Shown one piece after another: positions 55,528-63,839 of a stretch of 64,000 nucleotides of DNA (positions within the stretch are counted from its first letter, which is position 1; each line of letters starts with the position of its first letter). The stretch covers positions 37,805-101,804 of the forward strand of contig DYBQ01000003.1 of the NCBI GenBank assembly GCA_019418545.1. Direction: 5' to 3'. Both the position numbers and the translations under genes were made by a program. Source of the DNA: Clostridiales bacterium. Lineage in GTDB: Bacteria; Bacillota; Clostridia; Oscillospirales; Acutalibacteraceae. The notes below the pieces were generated by a model. The model saw nothing but the letters and a program-made list of their open reading frames with translations. It was not told the origin of the DNA and searched no databases.

Positions 55528-56964
55528 TCATTTTGCTATGGAAAAGGTCATTGCAAAGGTACAGGGCTTTCCCTCTTCGGGAACCAGCGCATCATATCCC
55601 GGTATATATCCGCTGTAGGAAATCTGACAGGACACGGACACCCCAAAAGCCTGTTCTTCAAAGGAAAGCAACGGCTCTTTTTCCATTTTTTCCAGTATGT
55701 CGTGTACCTCCCCTGCAAACAGTCCGGTTTCCCGCTGGGCTGCTGCAAAGGAATACAGCAATCCCTCCCGAACCGTTTGAAAAGATGGGACCCTGGTCTT
55801 TGCCTCTTCCCCTTCTAAAACAATAGAAAAGGAAGCACCCGTCATTACCCCGTCTTCTTCCTCAAATTGCAGCTCAGGCAGGGGAACTTCTTCTATTTCC
55901 ACTACAATGGTATTGGGGGTATAGGGCTCCACCCAGTTTCCCTCTGCGTCCAGCTTCCACATGCCATCAAAGCCATTATACCGGCAATATCGGTTATAGT
56001 TCTCACAGAACTGAGTCACCGTAATCTCTCCTTGGTTTTTTGGAAGAGCATTCCAGCTCATGGCCAGCACCAGAGACAGGGCCAGCACACCCACAGCGCC
56101 CATCCACCCAACATTACGCCACCGATTTTCGTTCTGCACTGTCAGTGTGGAATCATACTCCCACTCCAGCGTCTCCAAATCCTCACAGGCCCGATAGCTT
56201 TTCCACAGCCGCACCACATTGTAAACCGGAAGCCCCAGACCCATTCCCCATACCACAACCTTCCATACACGGGCCCGAGCCTGGGAAAATGTCAAACGCT
56301 CTCCACTGTCCGATTTTACCCGCAGCCCTAGAATCCATTTCCCCGGCGTGCAGGCGGCAGCATGGAGCCATACCGGTTCCAGCAGAAGCATCAGCACCAG
56401 TCCGGCCGCTGTATCCACCAGTTCCATCCCTGCCGAGCGGTTTTGCAGGTTCCAATCCAGCACGAAAATCAGGAAAAGCTGCCACAGAGTGGTATACAGT
56501 CCCAGATCCAGCCCTCGGGCAAAAAAACGGCGGAACGGCGCACGCACCTGGGGCAGCACGTCCGTTTTCCACTGGGGCTCCGTTTGGCTCTCAGCTTTAG
56601 GTTGATTTACCTGCTGTAAATATTTATCTGCATTTAACGTTTGGTATTGCACCTTATCCGATTTCATTTGGGCACAGACTTCTCTGCACCGGGCCGCCCG
56701 CTCCTCTTCCTGATGGAGCTGCTCCAGATGGCGGGACAGTACGGTGTCCATGACCTCTTCCCCTGTCTGCAATTTCTGAATTTCTTCCAGCGACAGATCC
56801 AGCATTCGCAGCAGTTTGATTCGCTGCAAAACGGCAAGGTCTTTTTCCGAATAGTCCCGATACCCGTTTTCTCCCCGCTGCGGCGACAACAGGCCCCGGC
56901 TTTCATAAAAGCGGATATTGGCCCGGGTCATTCCAGTAAGAGATTCTATTTCTTTTATGGTCAT
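55528..56964 (-). CDS. Membrane-bound MerR-type regulator with RDD domain
   Basis: About 478 residues from ATG 56964 (GGGAGG upstream). An N-terminal MerR helix-turn-helix (residues 1-70: TIKEIESLTGMTRANIRFYESRGLLSPQRGENGYRDY) and a coiled coil are followed by an RDD membrane domain (about 150-265: FARGLDLGLYTTLWQLFLIF...TPGKWILGLRVKS). A further transmembrane segment and a C-terminal, probably extracytoplasmic domain (320-478) with no known motif come last. The fusion suggests a DNA-binding protein tethered to the membrane that reports an external or membrane signal. No adjacent target gene is obvious. Only MerR and RDD parts are recognised. Confidence 0.8.
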   Translation of the reverse strand: MTIKEIESLTGMTRANIRFYESRGLLSPQRGENGYRDYSEKDLAVLQRIKLLRMLDLSLEEIQKLQTGEEVMDTVLSRHLEQLHQEEERAARCREVCAQMKSDKVQYQTLNADKYLQQVNQPKAESQTEPQWKTDVLPQVRAPFRRFFARGLDLGLYTTLWQLFLIFVLDWNLQNRSAGMELVDTAAGLVLMLLLEPVWLHAAACTPGKWILGLRVKSDSGERLTFSQARARVWKVVVWGMGLGLPVYNVVRLWKSYRACEDLETLEWEYDSTLTVQNENRWRNVGWMGAVGVLALSLVLAMSWNALPKNQGEITVTQFCENYNRYCRYNGFDGMWKLDAEGNWVEPYTPNTIVVEIEEVPLPELQFEEEDGVMTGASFSIVLEGEEAKTRVPSFQTVREGLLYSFAAAQRETGLFAGEVHDILEKMEKEPLLSFEEQAFGVSVSCQISYSGYIPGYDALVPEEGKPCTFAMTFSIAK

Positions 56965-57080
56965 GACATAAACCTCCCTTCTCCACTTCCTGTTTTCTAT
57001 GCTCATTATAAGGGGTAAAGCAGGTTGACAGTCAAGACAAACTGATAGAAATCCTGATACTGTTCCCTTTTTTCATAAAA

Positions 57081-57121
57081 AAACCGCAAAGAGGAACCAT
57101 AAGCTTTCCTCTTTGCGGTTT
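57081..57121 (-). terminator. Terminator after the PLP decarboxylase gene
   Basis: Perfect 16-bp arms (AAACCGCAAAGAGGAA and complement) followed by a T-run on the minus strand, just beyond the stop at 57125. Confidence 0.87.
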
Positions 57122-57124
57122 GTA

Positions 57125-58459
57125 TCATTTCAAAACGGAAATATCACTCAGCCCATACCGATTTAAAAATTCCATACACTCCCTTGTAATCTCTTCTCCG
57201 GGCATTACAATGGGGACTCCCGGCGGGCAGGGGCAAGCTGCTTCTCCGGCAATTCTTCCCACTGCTTCCACTAAGGGTACCCGCTCCTGAAAAGCCAGTA
57301 TGGCTTCCCGGGGGCTTTTTTTCATCGGGGGCAGAGGGGGGATTGCCGGATTTTCTGCTATTGGGCAAGGTTTTCCCGGAAGTGTTTGAATCGCCTTTTC
57401 CAGCCTATCGAGCTCTTCCTGTGTGTGAAATGGGTTAGTAATGCACACCACATACGCGCCGTCCTCATGCTCCGGCTCAATCCCTTGGCTGCGAAAATAC
57501 TCTGCGGCTTCATACCCGGTCATTCCCAGCGGAAGTGTGCCCACTGCCAGACGCGTTAAATCTGTTTCGCCCTGTGGTATCAATAGCCCTTTTGTTTTGG
57601 CTGTGTCCTTTATTTTTTCCACTCGCTCCGCCAATTTTCCCCACTGGCTCCGGCCATGTTCCATTTCCCATTCTCTCGCCAAATCGAGAGAAACCATGAT
57701 GGGGTAAGCGGGACTGGTAGAGCCAAAGAGCGCCATTGCTTCTTTTGCCCTTTCCGCAAGCTGAAGCTTTTGTGCAAGAGGAGTTTCTCCTATATTCAAA
57801 AATGCACCGCCAGTCAATACCGGCAAAGTCTTATGGGCAGAACAAGCTGTCATATCTGCCCCCAATGCCAGCGGATGACGTCCCAGCAAAGCCAAATGGG
57901 TTCCATGAGCGTTGTCCACCAAAAGAGGCACATCATATTGATGACATACCCGGGCAAGCCCGGCAATATCTGCCAACACACCGTAATAGTCGGGGCTGGT
58001 AACATAAACAGCCCGGGCATCGCGGTTTTCCTGTAAAGCCTTTTCCACATCCTGCGGATGAAGCCTTCCGGCCAAACAAGGGCCAGCATCCGGCCGGGGA
58101 AGTACCCACACCGGTTCAATCCCTAGCAGCGCCATGGTATTAACGGCGCTCCGATGAATCACCCGGGAAGAAATCACCTTTCCCCCCTGGGGGGCTGCCA
58201 GCCGGAACATAGCCTGGATGCACAGGGTACAGCCACCGGCCGAAAAAAATGTTGCGCGGCTGTGAAACAGCTCCCGGGCCTGTTCTTCCGCCTGTGCAAT
58301 AGGTCCGCTGGCCTCAAAGAGGCTATCGGTATCGGGAAGCTCGGTTACATCCATATCATACAAGTCAGAAGGCAAAAAACGTCCCTGATGCCCCGGCGTA
58401 TGAAAGGAAATCCGGTTTTTCTTCAAGTAATTTTGCAGTGCTGTATAAAGGGGTGTCAT
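57125..58459 (-). CDS. Orn/Lys/Arg decarboxylase family PLP enzyme (short form)
   Basis: A 444-residue fold type I PLP enzyme: SFHTPGHQG near the N-terminus, FFSAGGCTLCIQAM, VYVTSPDYYGVLADI, LVDNAHGTH with the cofactor Asp, and the PLP lysine in SAHKTLPVLTGGA. The length fits the short YaaO/SpeA-like group of Firmicutes lacking the N-terminal wing domain. It probably decarboxylates arginine or lysine to a polyamine precursor; the substrate cannot be decided. The MATE gene upstream ends 20 nt before its start, so the two may be co-expressed. GGAGGG precedes the ATG. Confidence 0.9.
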   Translation of the reverse strand: MTPLYTALQNYLKKNRISFHTPGHQGRFLPSDLYDMDVTELPDTDSLFEASGPIAQAEEQARELFHSRATFFSAGGCTLCIQAMFRLAAPQGGKVISSRVIHRSAVNTMALLGIEPVWVLPRPDAGPCLAGRLHPQDVEKALQENRDARAVYVTSPDYYGVLADIAGLARVCHQYDVPLLVDNAHGTHLALLGRHPLALGADMTACSAHKTLPVLTGGAFLNIGETPLAQKLQLAERAKEAMALFGSTSPAYPIMVSLDLAREWEMEHGRSQWGKLAERVEKIKDTAKTKGLLIPQGETDLTRLAVGTLPLGMTGYEAAEYFRSQGIEPEHEDGAYVVCITNPFHTQEELDRLEKAIQTLPGKPCPIAENPAIPPLPPMKKSPREAILAFQERVPLVEAVGRIAGEAACPCPPGVPIVMPGEEITRECMEFLNRYGLSDISVLK

Positions 58460-58479
58460 CGAAAACCCTCCTTTTATTA

Positions 58480-59880
58480 TTATTCCATATCTTCCACAAT
58501 TCCATCCCGCACCACATGGATTCGCTTATCTGGAATGTTGTGAAGCAGATGATAAATCCGGCGATAATAGAAAATAATGAGAATTACGGCAGCACCTGTC
58601 CAGGCAGCAATTTCTGCAAAATAAATCCCATATTCTCCAAGCCAAATTGGCAGCAGCAAAGCGCAGCTAATTCGCATTGTCAATTCTGCAACTCCAGACA
58701 CCATGGGAATGACTGTATCTCCCATTCCCTGCAAAGCGGAGCGGTAGAGATGGAGAAGGTAGAGAATAAACAACAGGCAGCACATGACAAACAAATAGGT
58801 ATATGCTACCTCCAGCACGGATTTCACTTCTTCCGGTTCACCGGAAATAAACAGAAGCAGTATATATTTTCCAAAAAGAATCATAACAATCGAAATGGCA
58901 ATAGCCGTTGCAACTGCCATTTTAATGGCAGAACGCATCCCTTTTCGGATTCTTTCATATTTGCCCGCTCCCAGATTTTGCCCCGCAAACGTTGCCATGG
59001 AAAACCCAAAAGAAGTAGCCGCCAATTCTAACAGGCCATACAATTTGTTGGTAGCCGTAAAGCCGGCCACAAAAATAAAACCAAAGCCGTTAATGACAAA
59101 CTGCACCACCAGTCCGCCCACCGCAATGACTGTGTTTTGAAAGGCGATGGGAATTCCCAATTGGAACAGCCGTCGAATTAGTGTCCAATCCAAACGCCAA
59201 TCCTGTTTTTCCATTTTCAGCAAGGTCATTCGGCGCAGCACTGCCAAACAAAAAATGCACGAGCAACCTTGGGCTATAACTGTAGCAGCAGCGGCGCCCG
59301 GAATCCCCCAATGGAACACCATAACAAACAGCAAATCAAGGCCAATATTGACTACCGATGCTACCAGCATGGCATAAAGAGGCGTTCGGCTGTCCCCCAC
59401 AGCACGCAAAATAGCTGCCATCATATTATAAGCTGTTACAATCGCCGCACCAGAAAAAATAATTTGTAAATAGGAAAGGGAATCCGGCAAAATATTTTCG
59501 GGCGTATTCAGCATCCGAAGAAGCGGTTCTGCCGTAAGTAGGCTGCCGGCTGTCACTGCAATTGCAATTACAGCTGACAGCAGCGTACTCATCGCCGTAA
59601 CCTTTCGCAGCCCATCTTCATCCCCAGCACCAAATCTTTGTGAAATGAGTATGGAGAATCCCTGGGTAAATCCCATAATAATCCCCAATACCATCCAGTT
59701 CAGCCAATCAGAAGCTCCCAATGCTGCCAAAGCCTGCACACCAAGAACCTGTCCTACCACCATCGTATCCACCATGGTATATAGCTGCTGACAAATACTT
59801 CCCAACATCAGCGGCAATGCAAAAGATAATAATAATCCTGCTGATTTTCCGCAGGTCATATCCTTCATTCTTTCTGCCAC
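58480..59880 (-). CDS. MATE family efflux transporter
   Basis: A 466-residue membrane protein with about 12 helices in two similar halves, typical of the DinF/NorM-type MATE family (LLLSFALPLMLGSICQQLYTMVDTMVVG at the N-terminus, GSCA-like repeat in the second half). GTG 59880 has AAGGAG at 8 nt. It exports cationic drugs or metabolites using an ion gradient. The next gene, a polyamine-type decarboxylase, follows at 20 nt, so export of an amine is possible. It is divergent from a second MATE gene. Confidence 0.9.
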   Translation of the reverse strand: MAERMKDMTCGKSAGLLLSFALPLMLGSICQQLYTMVDTMVVGQVLGVQALAALGASDWLNWMVLGIIMGFTQGFSILISQRFGAGDEDGLRKVTAMSTLLSAVIAIAVTAGSLLTAEPLLRMLNTPENILPDSLSYLQIIFSGAAIVTAYNMMAAILRAVGDSRTPLYAMLVASVVNIGLDLLFVMVFHWGIPGAAAATVIAQGCSCIFCLAVLRRMTLLKMEKQDWRLDWTLIRRLFQLGIPIAFQNTVIAVGGLVVQFVINGFGFIFVAGFTATNKLYGLLELAATSFGFSMATFAGQNLGAGKYERIRKGMRSAIKMAVATAIAISIVMILFGKYILLLFISGEPEEVKSVLEVAYTYLFVMCCLLFILYLLHLYRSALQGMGDTVIPMVSGVAELTMRISCALLLPIWLGEYGIYFAEIAAWTGAAVILIIFYYRRIYHLLHNIPDKRIHVVRDGIVEDME

Positions 59881-59986
59881 ATTTCCCGCTCCTTCCCTAT
59901 ATTTTTAAAATTGCACATATGTTATATACCATACTATTTCCTCCCATACCCTGTCAAGAGGATTTCATGCCTCTCTTCCCCTTTAC

Positions 59987-60014
59987 TTGACAAGAATTGT
60001 GAAGAGTTTATACT
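59987..60014 (+). promoter_or_regulatory. Promoter and possible operator of the second MATE gene
   Basis: TTGACA (59987-59992), 16-nt spacer, TATACT (60009-60014). TTATACTT at 60008-60015 is complementary to AAGTATAA at 60031-60038 (15-nt gap), which recurs at 60040-60047; the repeats overlap the -10 and the transcription start. Confidence 0.6.
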
Positions 60015-60067
60015 TTAAATAAGTGAGTAAAAGTATAAAAAGTATAATATGAAAGGACGGGAATGTT

Positions 60068-61441
60068 TTGAGAGAACGTTTGGGTGAAGAAAAAGTAGGA
60101 AAACTTTTGCTGCAATTTGCAATTCCCAGTGTAATTTCCATGTTGGTCAGCGCTCTTTATAATATTGTAGACCAAATTTTCATTGGGAATGGTATTGGAA
60201 TTAACGGAAATGCCGCCACCAATGTGGCTTTTCCCCTCAGTACGCTATGTACTTCTCTGGCATTGCTTTTCGGTATTGGCGGCGCTTCCAATTTCAATCT
60301 TTCCATGGGAGCAGGGGATTATAAAAAAGCCGCAAAATATGTGGGAAACGCTGTGTTTCTGCTGCTATCCTCAGGAATTCTGCTGTGTATTCTGGTTCGA
60401 ATATTTCTTCAGCCACTAATGCTCCTTTTTGGCGCAACAACAGACACATTGGACTATGCACTGGAATACACCGGGATTACATCCTTTGGATTTCCATTTT
60501 TAATCCTCTCTACTGGTGGCAGCGCTTTAGTCCGTGCAGATGGAAGCCCCAAATTTTCCATGGCCTGTATGCTGTCGGGCGCTGTGATTAACACGATTTT
60601 TGACCCCTTGTTTATCTTTACTTTTGATATGGGGATGGCTGGGGCTGCCTGGGCCACTGTTTTGGGCCAAATTGTTTCCGGTTGTATGGTTCTTTGGTAT
60701 TTGCTGCACTTCCGCTCCGTCCATCTACAAAAGTCCTGTTTTATTCCCAAAATTCGTTACTGCCTGCGGGTGGCAGCATTGGGAACCTCTAACTGCTTTA
60801 ATCAAATTGCCATGATGGTGGTACAGATTGTTATGAACAATACCATGACCTATTACGGCGGCCTTTCTGTATATGGTCAGGAAATTCCGCTGGCCTGTTC
60901 AGGGATTATCAATAAAGTCAACATGATTTTCTTTTCGCTGGTCATCGGAATTTCCCAAGGGCTGCAGCCCATTACCAGCTTTAATTATGGGGCCAAAAAA
61001 TATGGCCGTGTATGGAGCTCCTACCGGTTGGCTGTTACTGCCGGTACAATCATTTCGATTATCTCCTTTTTGTGTTTCCAACTATTTCCTCGCCAAATTA
61101 TTGCGCTTTTCGGCTCTGGCAGCGAATCCTATTTTGTGTTTGCAGAGCGGTATTTCCGGGTGTTTCTGTTCTGTACCTTTATAAACGGAATTCAGCCCAT
61201 AACATCCAACTTCTTTACGGCGATGGGAAAAGCGCCAAAAGGTATTTTGATGGCACTTACCCGTCAGGTGATTTTCCTTTTGCCTCTCCTGGTACTTCTT
61301 CCTATGGTTTGGGGAATTGACGGCGTTATGTATGCCGGCCCAATTGCCGACGGCGCCGCAGCTATATTAGCGATTGCACTTGTCATCCGAGAGCGCGGCA
61401 AGCTGCTGGCTATGGAAAAACAGGAAAGTCAAAAAGCATAA
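60068..61441 (+). CDS. MATE family efflux transporter
   Basis: A 457-residue protein with 12 hydrophobic segments (LLLQFAIPSVISMLVSALYNIVDQIFIG at the N-terminus), only distantly similar to the neighbouring minus-strand MATE and closer to the MepA type (GNAATNVAFPLSTLC). The start is TTG 60068 with AAAGGACGG upstream. It exports cationic compounds with Na+ or H+. It has its own promoter with inverted repeats and its own terminator. Its regulator is not adjacent. Confidence 0.9.
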   Translation: MRERLGEEKVGKLLLQFAIPSVISMLVSALYNIVDQIFIGNGIGINGNAATNVAFPLSTLCTSLALLFGIGGASNFNLSMGAGDYKKAAKYVGNAVFLLLSSGILLCILVRIFLQPLMLLFGATTDTLDYALEYTGITSFGFPFLILSTGGSALVRADGSPKFSMACMLSGAVINTIFDPLFIFTFDMGMAGAAWATVLGQIVSGCMVLWYLLHFRSVHLQKSCFIPKIRYCLRVAALGTSNCFNQIAMMVVQIVMNNTMTYYGGLSVYGQEIPLACSGIINKVNMIFFSLVIGISQGLQPITSFNYGAKKYGRVWSSYRLAVTAGTIISIISFLCFQLFPRQIIALFGSGSESYFVFAERYFRVFLFCTFINGIQPITSNFFTAMGKAPKGILMALTRQVIFLLPLLVLLPMVWGIDGVMYAGPIADGAAAILAIALVIRERGKLLAMEKQESQKA

Positions 61442-61449
61442 TATCGCGT

Positions 61450-61494
61450 AAAAATACGGAAAAGAGAAGAAACCTCTTTTCCGTATTTTTGTTT
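61450..61494 (+). terminator. Terminator of the second MATE gene
   Basis: Perfect 17-bp arms (AAAAATACGGAAAAGAG and complement) followed by TTTTTGTTTT, 8 nt after the stop codon. Confidence 0.9.
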
Positions 61495-61659
61495 TACAGT
61501 TTTTTAATTGGTCAGCCAAAGTATCAAATGCAGCAGGTAAATAAATCGAGACAGATGATTGCTTACGCCATAAATTTACCCATCAATCAGAAACGGGAGA
61601 AAGTCTATGCCTCCTCCCGCCCTATTTGCCGGTTAGGCCGGAAACCGGCACTAATCGGT

Positions 61660-62092
61660 TTATTTTGTTGTTTCAGGGGCGATATAACCGCCTGTTTCCA
61701 TCATCTGTTCCAGCCGTTCCAACGGGAATGGCGGAGATGCCAGCGGCTTGACGGCAATGACCATGAGTTTCAGCGGGTTTGTCATCTGCCGCCGTCCGAT
61801 TGGAACTGATTTTCCCACACCGGCGGCACCGGTGAATGATGGCCCATTCTCCGCCTTTTCGGACCCAAACGCCCACAGGTTCCATAATTCCCCCGCAATC
61901 TGATGCTCTGTCTCCCGGTTCTTCATCCACATGCAAACTGTGGAGACAGTTGGGGCAATGGTTCCGATGGTCACTTTCTGCGCCTTCCGGCACTACCAAT
62001 CTGCCGCACACTTTACAGGTAAAAGCATCATGGCAGGCATGGGTTTTAAAGTACCCTTTTTGGTACTGCTTCCGTTTATTTTCTCGATTCAA
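61660..62092 (-). pseudogene. RNHCP-domain protein gene with a one-base frameshift
   Basis: The first 106 codons (TTG 62092, AGGAGG upstream) contain CKVCGRLVVP, the signature RNHCPNCLHSLHVDEEPGDRASDCGG and WAIIHRCRRCGKISSNR, with four CxxC-like zinc pairs. The family's conserved end (VIAVKPLASPPFPLERL) is in the +1 frame from 61773 to the stop at 61660. A single +1 shift at AAA-CCC-G (61774-61780) restores a 143-residue protein. It may be a true frameshift mutation, a sequencing error in the A/C run, or programmed frameshifting on CCC-G. RNHCP function is unknown. Its leader holds a short ORF and hairpin. Confidence 0.8.
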
Positions 62093-62125
62093 GTGAGTTC
62101 CTCCTAAAAGTTGTCTTCAACTCAT

Positions 62126-62161
62126 GGGAGGATTTACGGAGTTATCGCGCGTAAACCTCCC
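62126..62161 (-). promoter_or_regulatory. Hairpin overlapping the RNHCP leader ORF, alternative to SD pairing
   Basis: On the minus strand GGGAGG-TTTACG (62150-62161) pairs with CGTAAA-CCTCCC (62126-62138); the leader stop TAA (62142-62144) is in the loop. CCTCCC can instead pair with the RNHCP ribosome site AGGAGG (62100-62105). A small AGTTG/CAACT hairpin lies between. Confidence 0.6.
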
Positions 62162-62192
62162 GGTTCCCTGCAATCTCCGTTACGCCAGTCAT
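62142..62192 (-). CDS. Putative 16-aa leader peptide upstream of RNHCP gene
   Basis: ORF MTGVTEIAGNREVYAR with stop TAA, preceded by TAGGAGTG. Its last codons form the first arm of the hairpin that can free or mask the downstream ribosome site. This arrangement suggests control by ribosome stalling or translation rate. I do not recognise the peptide and no promoter is certain, so read-through from the symporter gene is possible. Confidence 0.5.
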   Translation of the reverse strand: MTGVTEIAGNREVYAR

Positions 62193-62220
62193 AAAACACA
62201 CTCCTATATGGTCAATTTTC

Positions 62221-62256
62221 AGTCTGCTGCCGGCCTGACATTGCTTTCAGCAGACT
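62221..62256. terminator. Hairpin at the 3' end of the alanine symporter gene
   Basis: AGTCTGCTG/CAGCAGACT stem-loop whose right arm contains the last codons of the minus-strand symporter gene. A T-rich tract follows on the plus strand; on the minus strand only GAAAATTG follows, so termination of the symporter transcript may be partial. Confidence 0.5.
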
Positions 62257-63656
62257 TTATTTTTTATCTTATCATACCCACCTGTATCTGACAACCTTTT
62301 TCTCTTCTCCGGACGTGCTTTGGGAAAACACCGCTGTTTTTCCCGCACCACTTCCCCGGAAAGCAAAAACAGCGCCGCTACATTGGGAATGGCCATCAAT
62401 CCGTTAAAGCTGTCGCAGAGATTCCAAACAGCATCCAGACCCAGCTGACACCCCAGCACGGCCGCCGCTGCAAACAAAACACGATAACTGCTGCGAAAAC
62501 GGTTCCCCGCCAGATATTCCAGGGCTTTTTGTCCATAGGCACTCCACGCAATCATGGTCGCAAAGGCAAACAGGGTGATGGAAATGCACACAAAGCCCTT
62601 TCCCCAGCTTCCAAACACCGAAGAAAAACAGACGGTACTCAGCGCCGCACCGTCTTTTCCGGTGGAAAGAGCGCCACTGACCAGAATTGCCAACGCAGAC
62701 AGGGTACACATGAGAATGGTGTCAATAAACACCTGCAAAATGCCCCAGCAGCCCTGCTTACCCGGTTCTGCGCCGCTGCTCTCTCCATAAGCCATAACGG
62801 AACACCCCAGCCCTGCCTCATTGGTGAAAATCCCCCGGGAAATGCCGCATTCCATGGCACGAAGCATCACCGTTCCCCCAACGCCGCCCACCGCGGCCTG
62901 TGTGGAAAAGGCCTGGGAAACAATCAACTGAAAAGCTGGGAGGATTTTCTGTGGAAACAACAGCAGCACTGCCACACAAGCCATCACATACCCCACGGCC
63001 ATCACCGGCACCAGTTTTTCCGACACCTTCGCCGCCGACTTCATTCCCCCGGCAGAAATTAGGAACAGCAGCACCGCTGCACAGGCTCCGGTGAGCACCG
63101 GCGGCAGGGAAAAGCCCTCTTCCAGCGCACCGGCTATGGCATTGGACTGGGCCATGTTGCCCATTCCCAGAGAAGCCAGCACACAGGCGGCAGCGTACAG
63201 CTTAGCAAGTCCCTTTTTCCCCGCGCCCCGTTCCAAATAAATCATAGGCCCGCCGGAAACCACTCCGTTCGGGCCTTTCACTCGATATTTTACCGCCAAC
63301 ACGGTTTCCGCCCAGATGGTGGTCATGCCAATTCCCGCGGAAACCCACATCCAGAAAATAGCCCCTGGCCCGCCAATGGTCAGCGCCGTAGCGACTCCTA
63401 CAATATTTCCGGTACCAATTGAACCGGCAAGGGCGGTCAAAAGCGCCTGCACAGGAGAAATTCTGCCGGTCTTTTGCGCTTCTCCGGCACTTTCCTTTGA
63501 AAAACAGGAACCGAGCGTATTTTTTAGCCAAAATATACAATGGGTAAATGGCAAAAAACCTGTTCGAATACTCAAGTGAATACCCGCCAGCAAAATTCCC
63601 GCCAGCACCGGCCAGCCCCACAAAAGTTCCCGCAGTACCCGGGAAATGTTTTCCAC
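62247..63656 (-). CDS. Alanine/glycine:cation symporter (AGCS family)
   Basis: About 469 residues. GTG 63656 (ENISRVLRELLWGWPVLAGIL) is preferred because GGGGGTGG lies 4 nt upstream and family members begin here; the frame extends to 63737 without a site. Signatures include TALAGSIGTGNIVGVATAL, GPGAIFWMW, GVVSGGPMIYLERG, CGISRGIFTNEAGLGC and SSVFGSWG. About ten helices. It imports Ala or Gly with Na+. The C-terminal tail is basic. It lies between the RNHCP gene and the rRNA operon terminator and is transcribed separately. Confidence 0.93.
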   Translation of the reverse strand: MENISRVLRELLWGWPVLAGILLAGIHLSIRTGFLPFTHCIFWLKNTLGSCFSKESAGEAQKTGRISPVQALLTALAGSIGTGNIVGVATALTIGGPGAIFWMWVSAGIGMTTIWAETVLAVKYRVKGPNGVVSGGPMIYLERGAGKKGLAKLYAAACVLASLGMGNMAQSNAIAGALEEGFSLPPVLTGACAAVLLFLISAGGMKSAAKVSEKLVPVMAVGYVMACVAVLLLFPQKILPAFQLIVSQAFSTQAAVGGVGGTVMLRAMECGISRGIFTNEAGLGCSVMAYGESSGAEPGKQGCWGILQVFIDTILMCTLSALAILVSGALSTGKDGAALSTVCFSSVFGSWGKGFVCISITLFAFATMIAWSAYGQKALEYLAGNRFRSSYRVLFAAAAVLGCQLGLDAVWNLCDSFNGLMAIPNVAALFLLSGEVVREKQRCFPKARPEKRKRLSDTGGYDKIKNKVC

Positions 63657-63736
63657 AAAACCACCCCCAATCAGCATATGAGGGAGGCAGCGGCAATATG
63701 AATTCCTGACTGCTTGATATATATTCTGAATAAACA

Positions 63737-63764
63737 AAAAAGCCGTCCAAATGGACGGCTTTTA
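63737..63764 (-). terminator. Terminator directly after the 23S rRNA gene
   Basis: AAAAGCCGTCC/GGACGGCTTTT hairpin followed by TTTTTTGTTTATTC on the minus strand, about 75 nt beyond the 23S 3' end. No 5S or tRNA gene lies between. Confidence 0.88.
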
Positions 63765-63839
63765 ACGTGTACACTCAAAACTGAATAAAGGATAAAAGAG
63801 ATTTAGCGAGTCAGTAAAATCAGACTGACCAAAGAAGTT

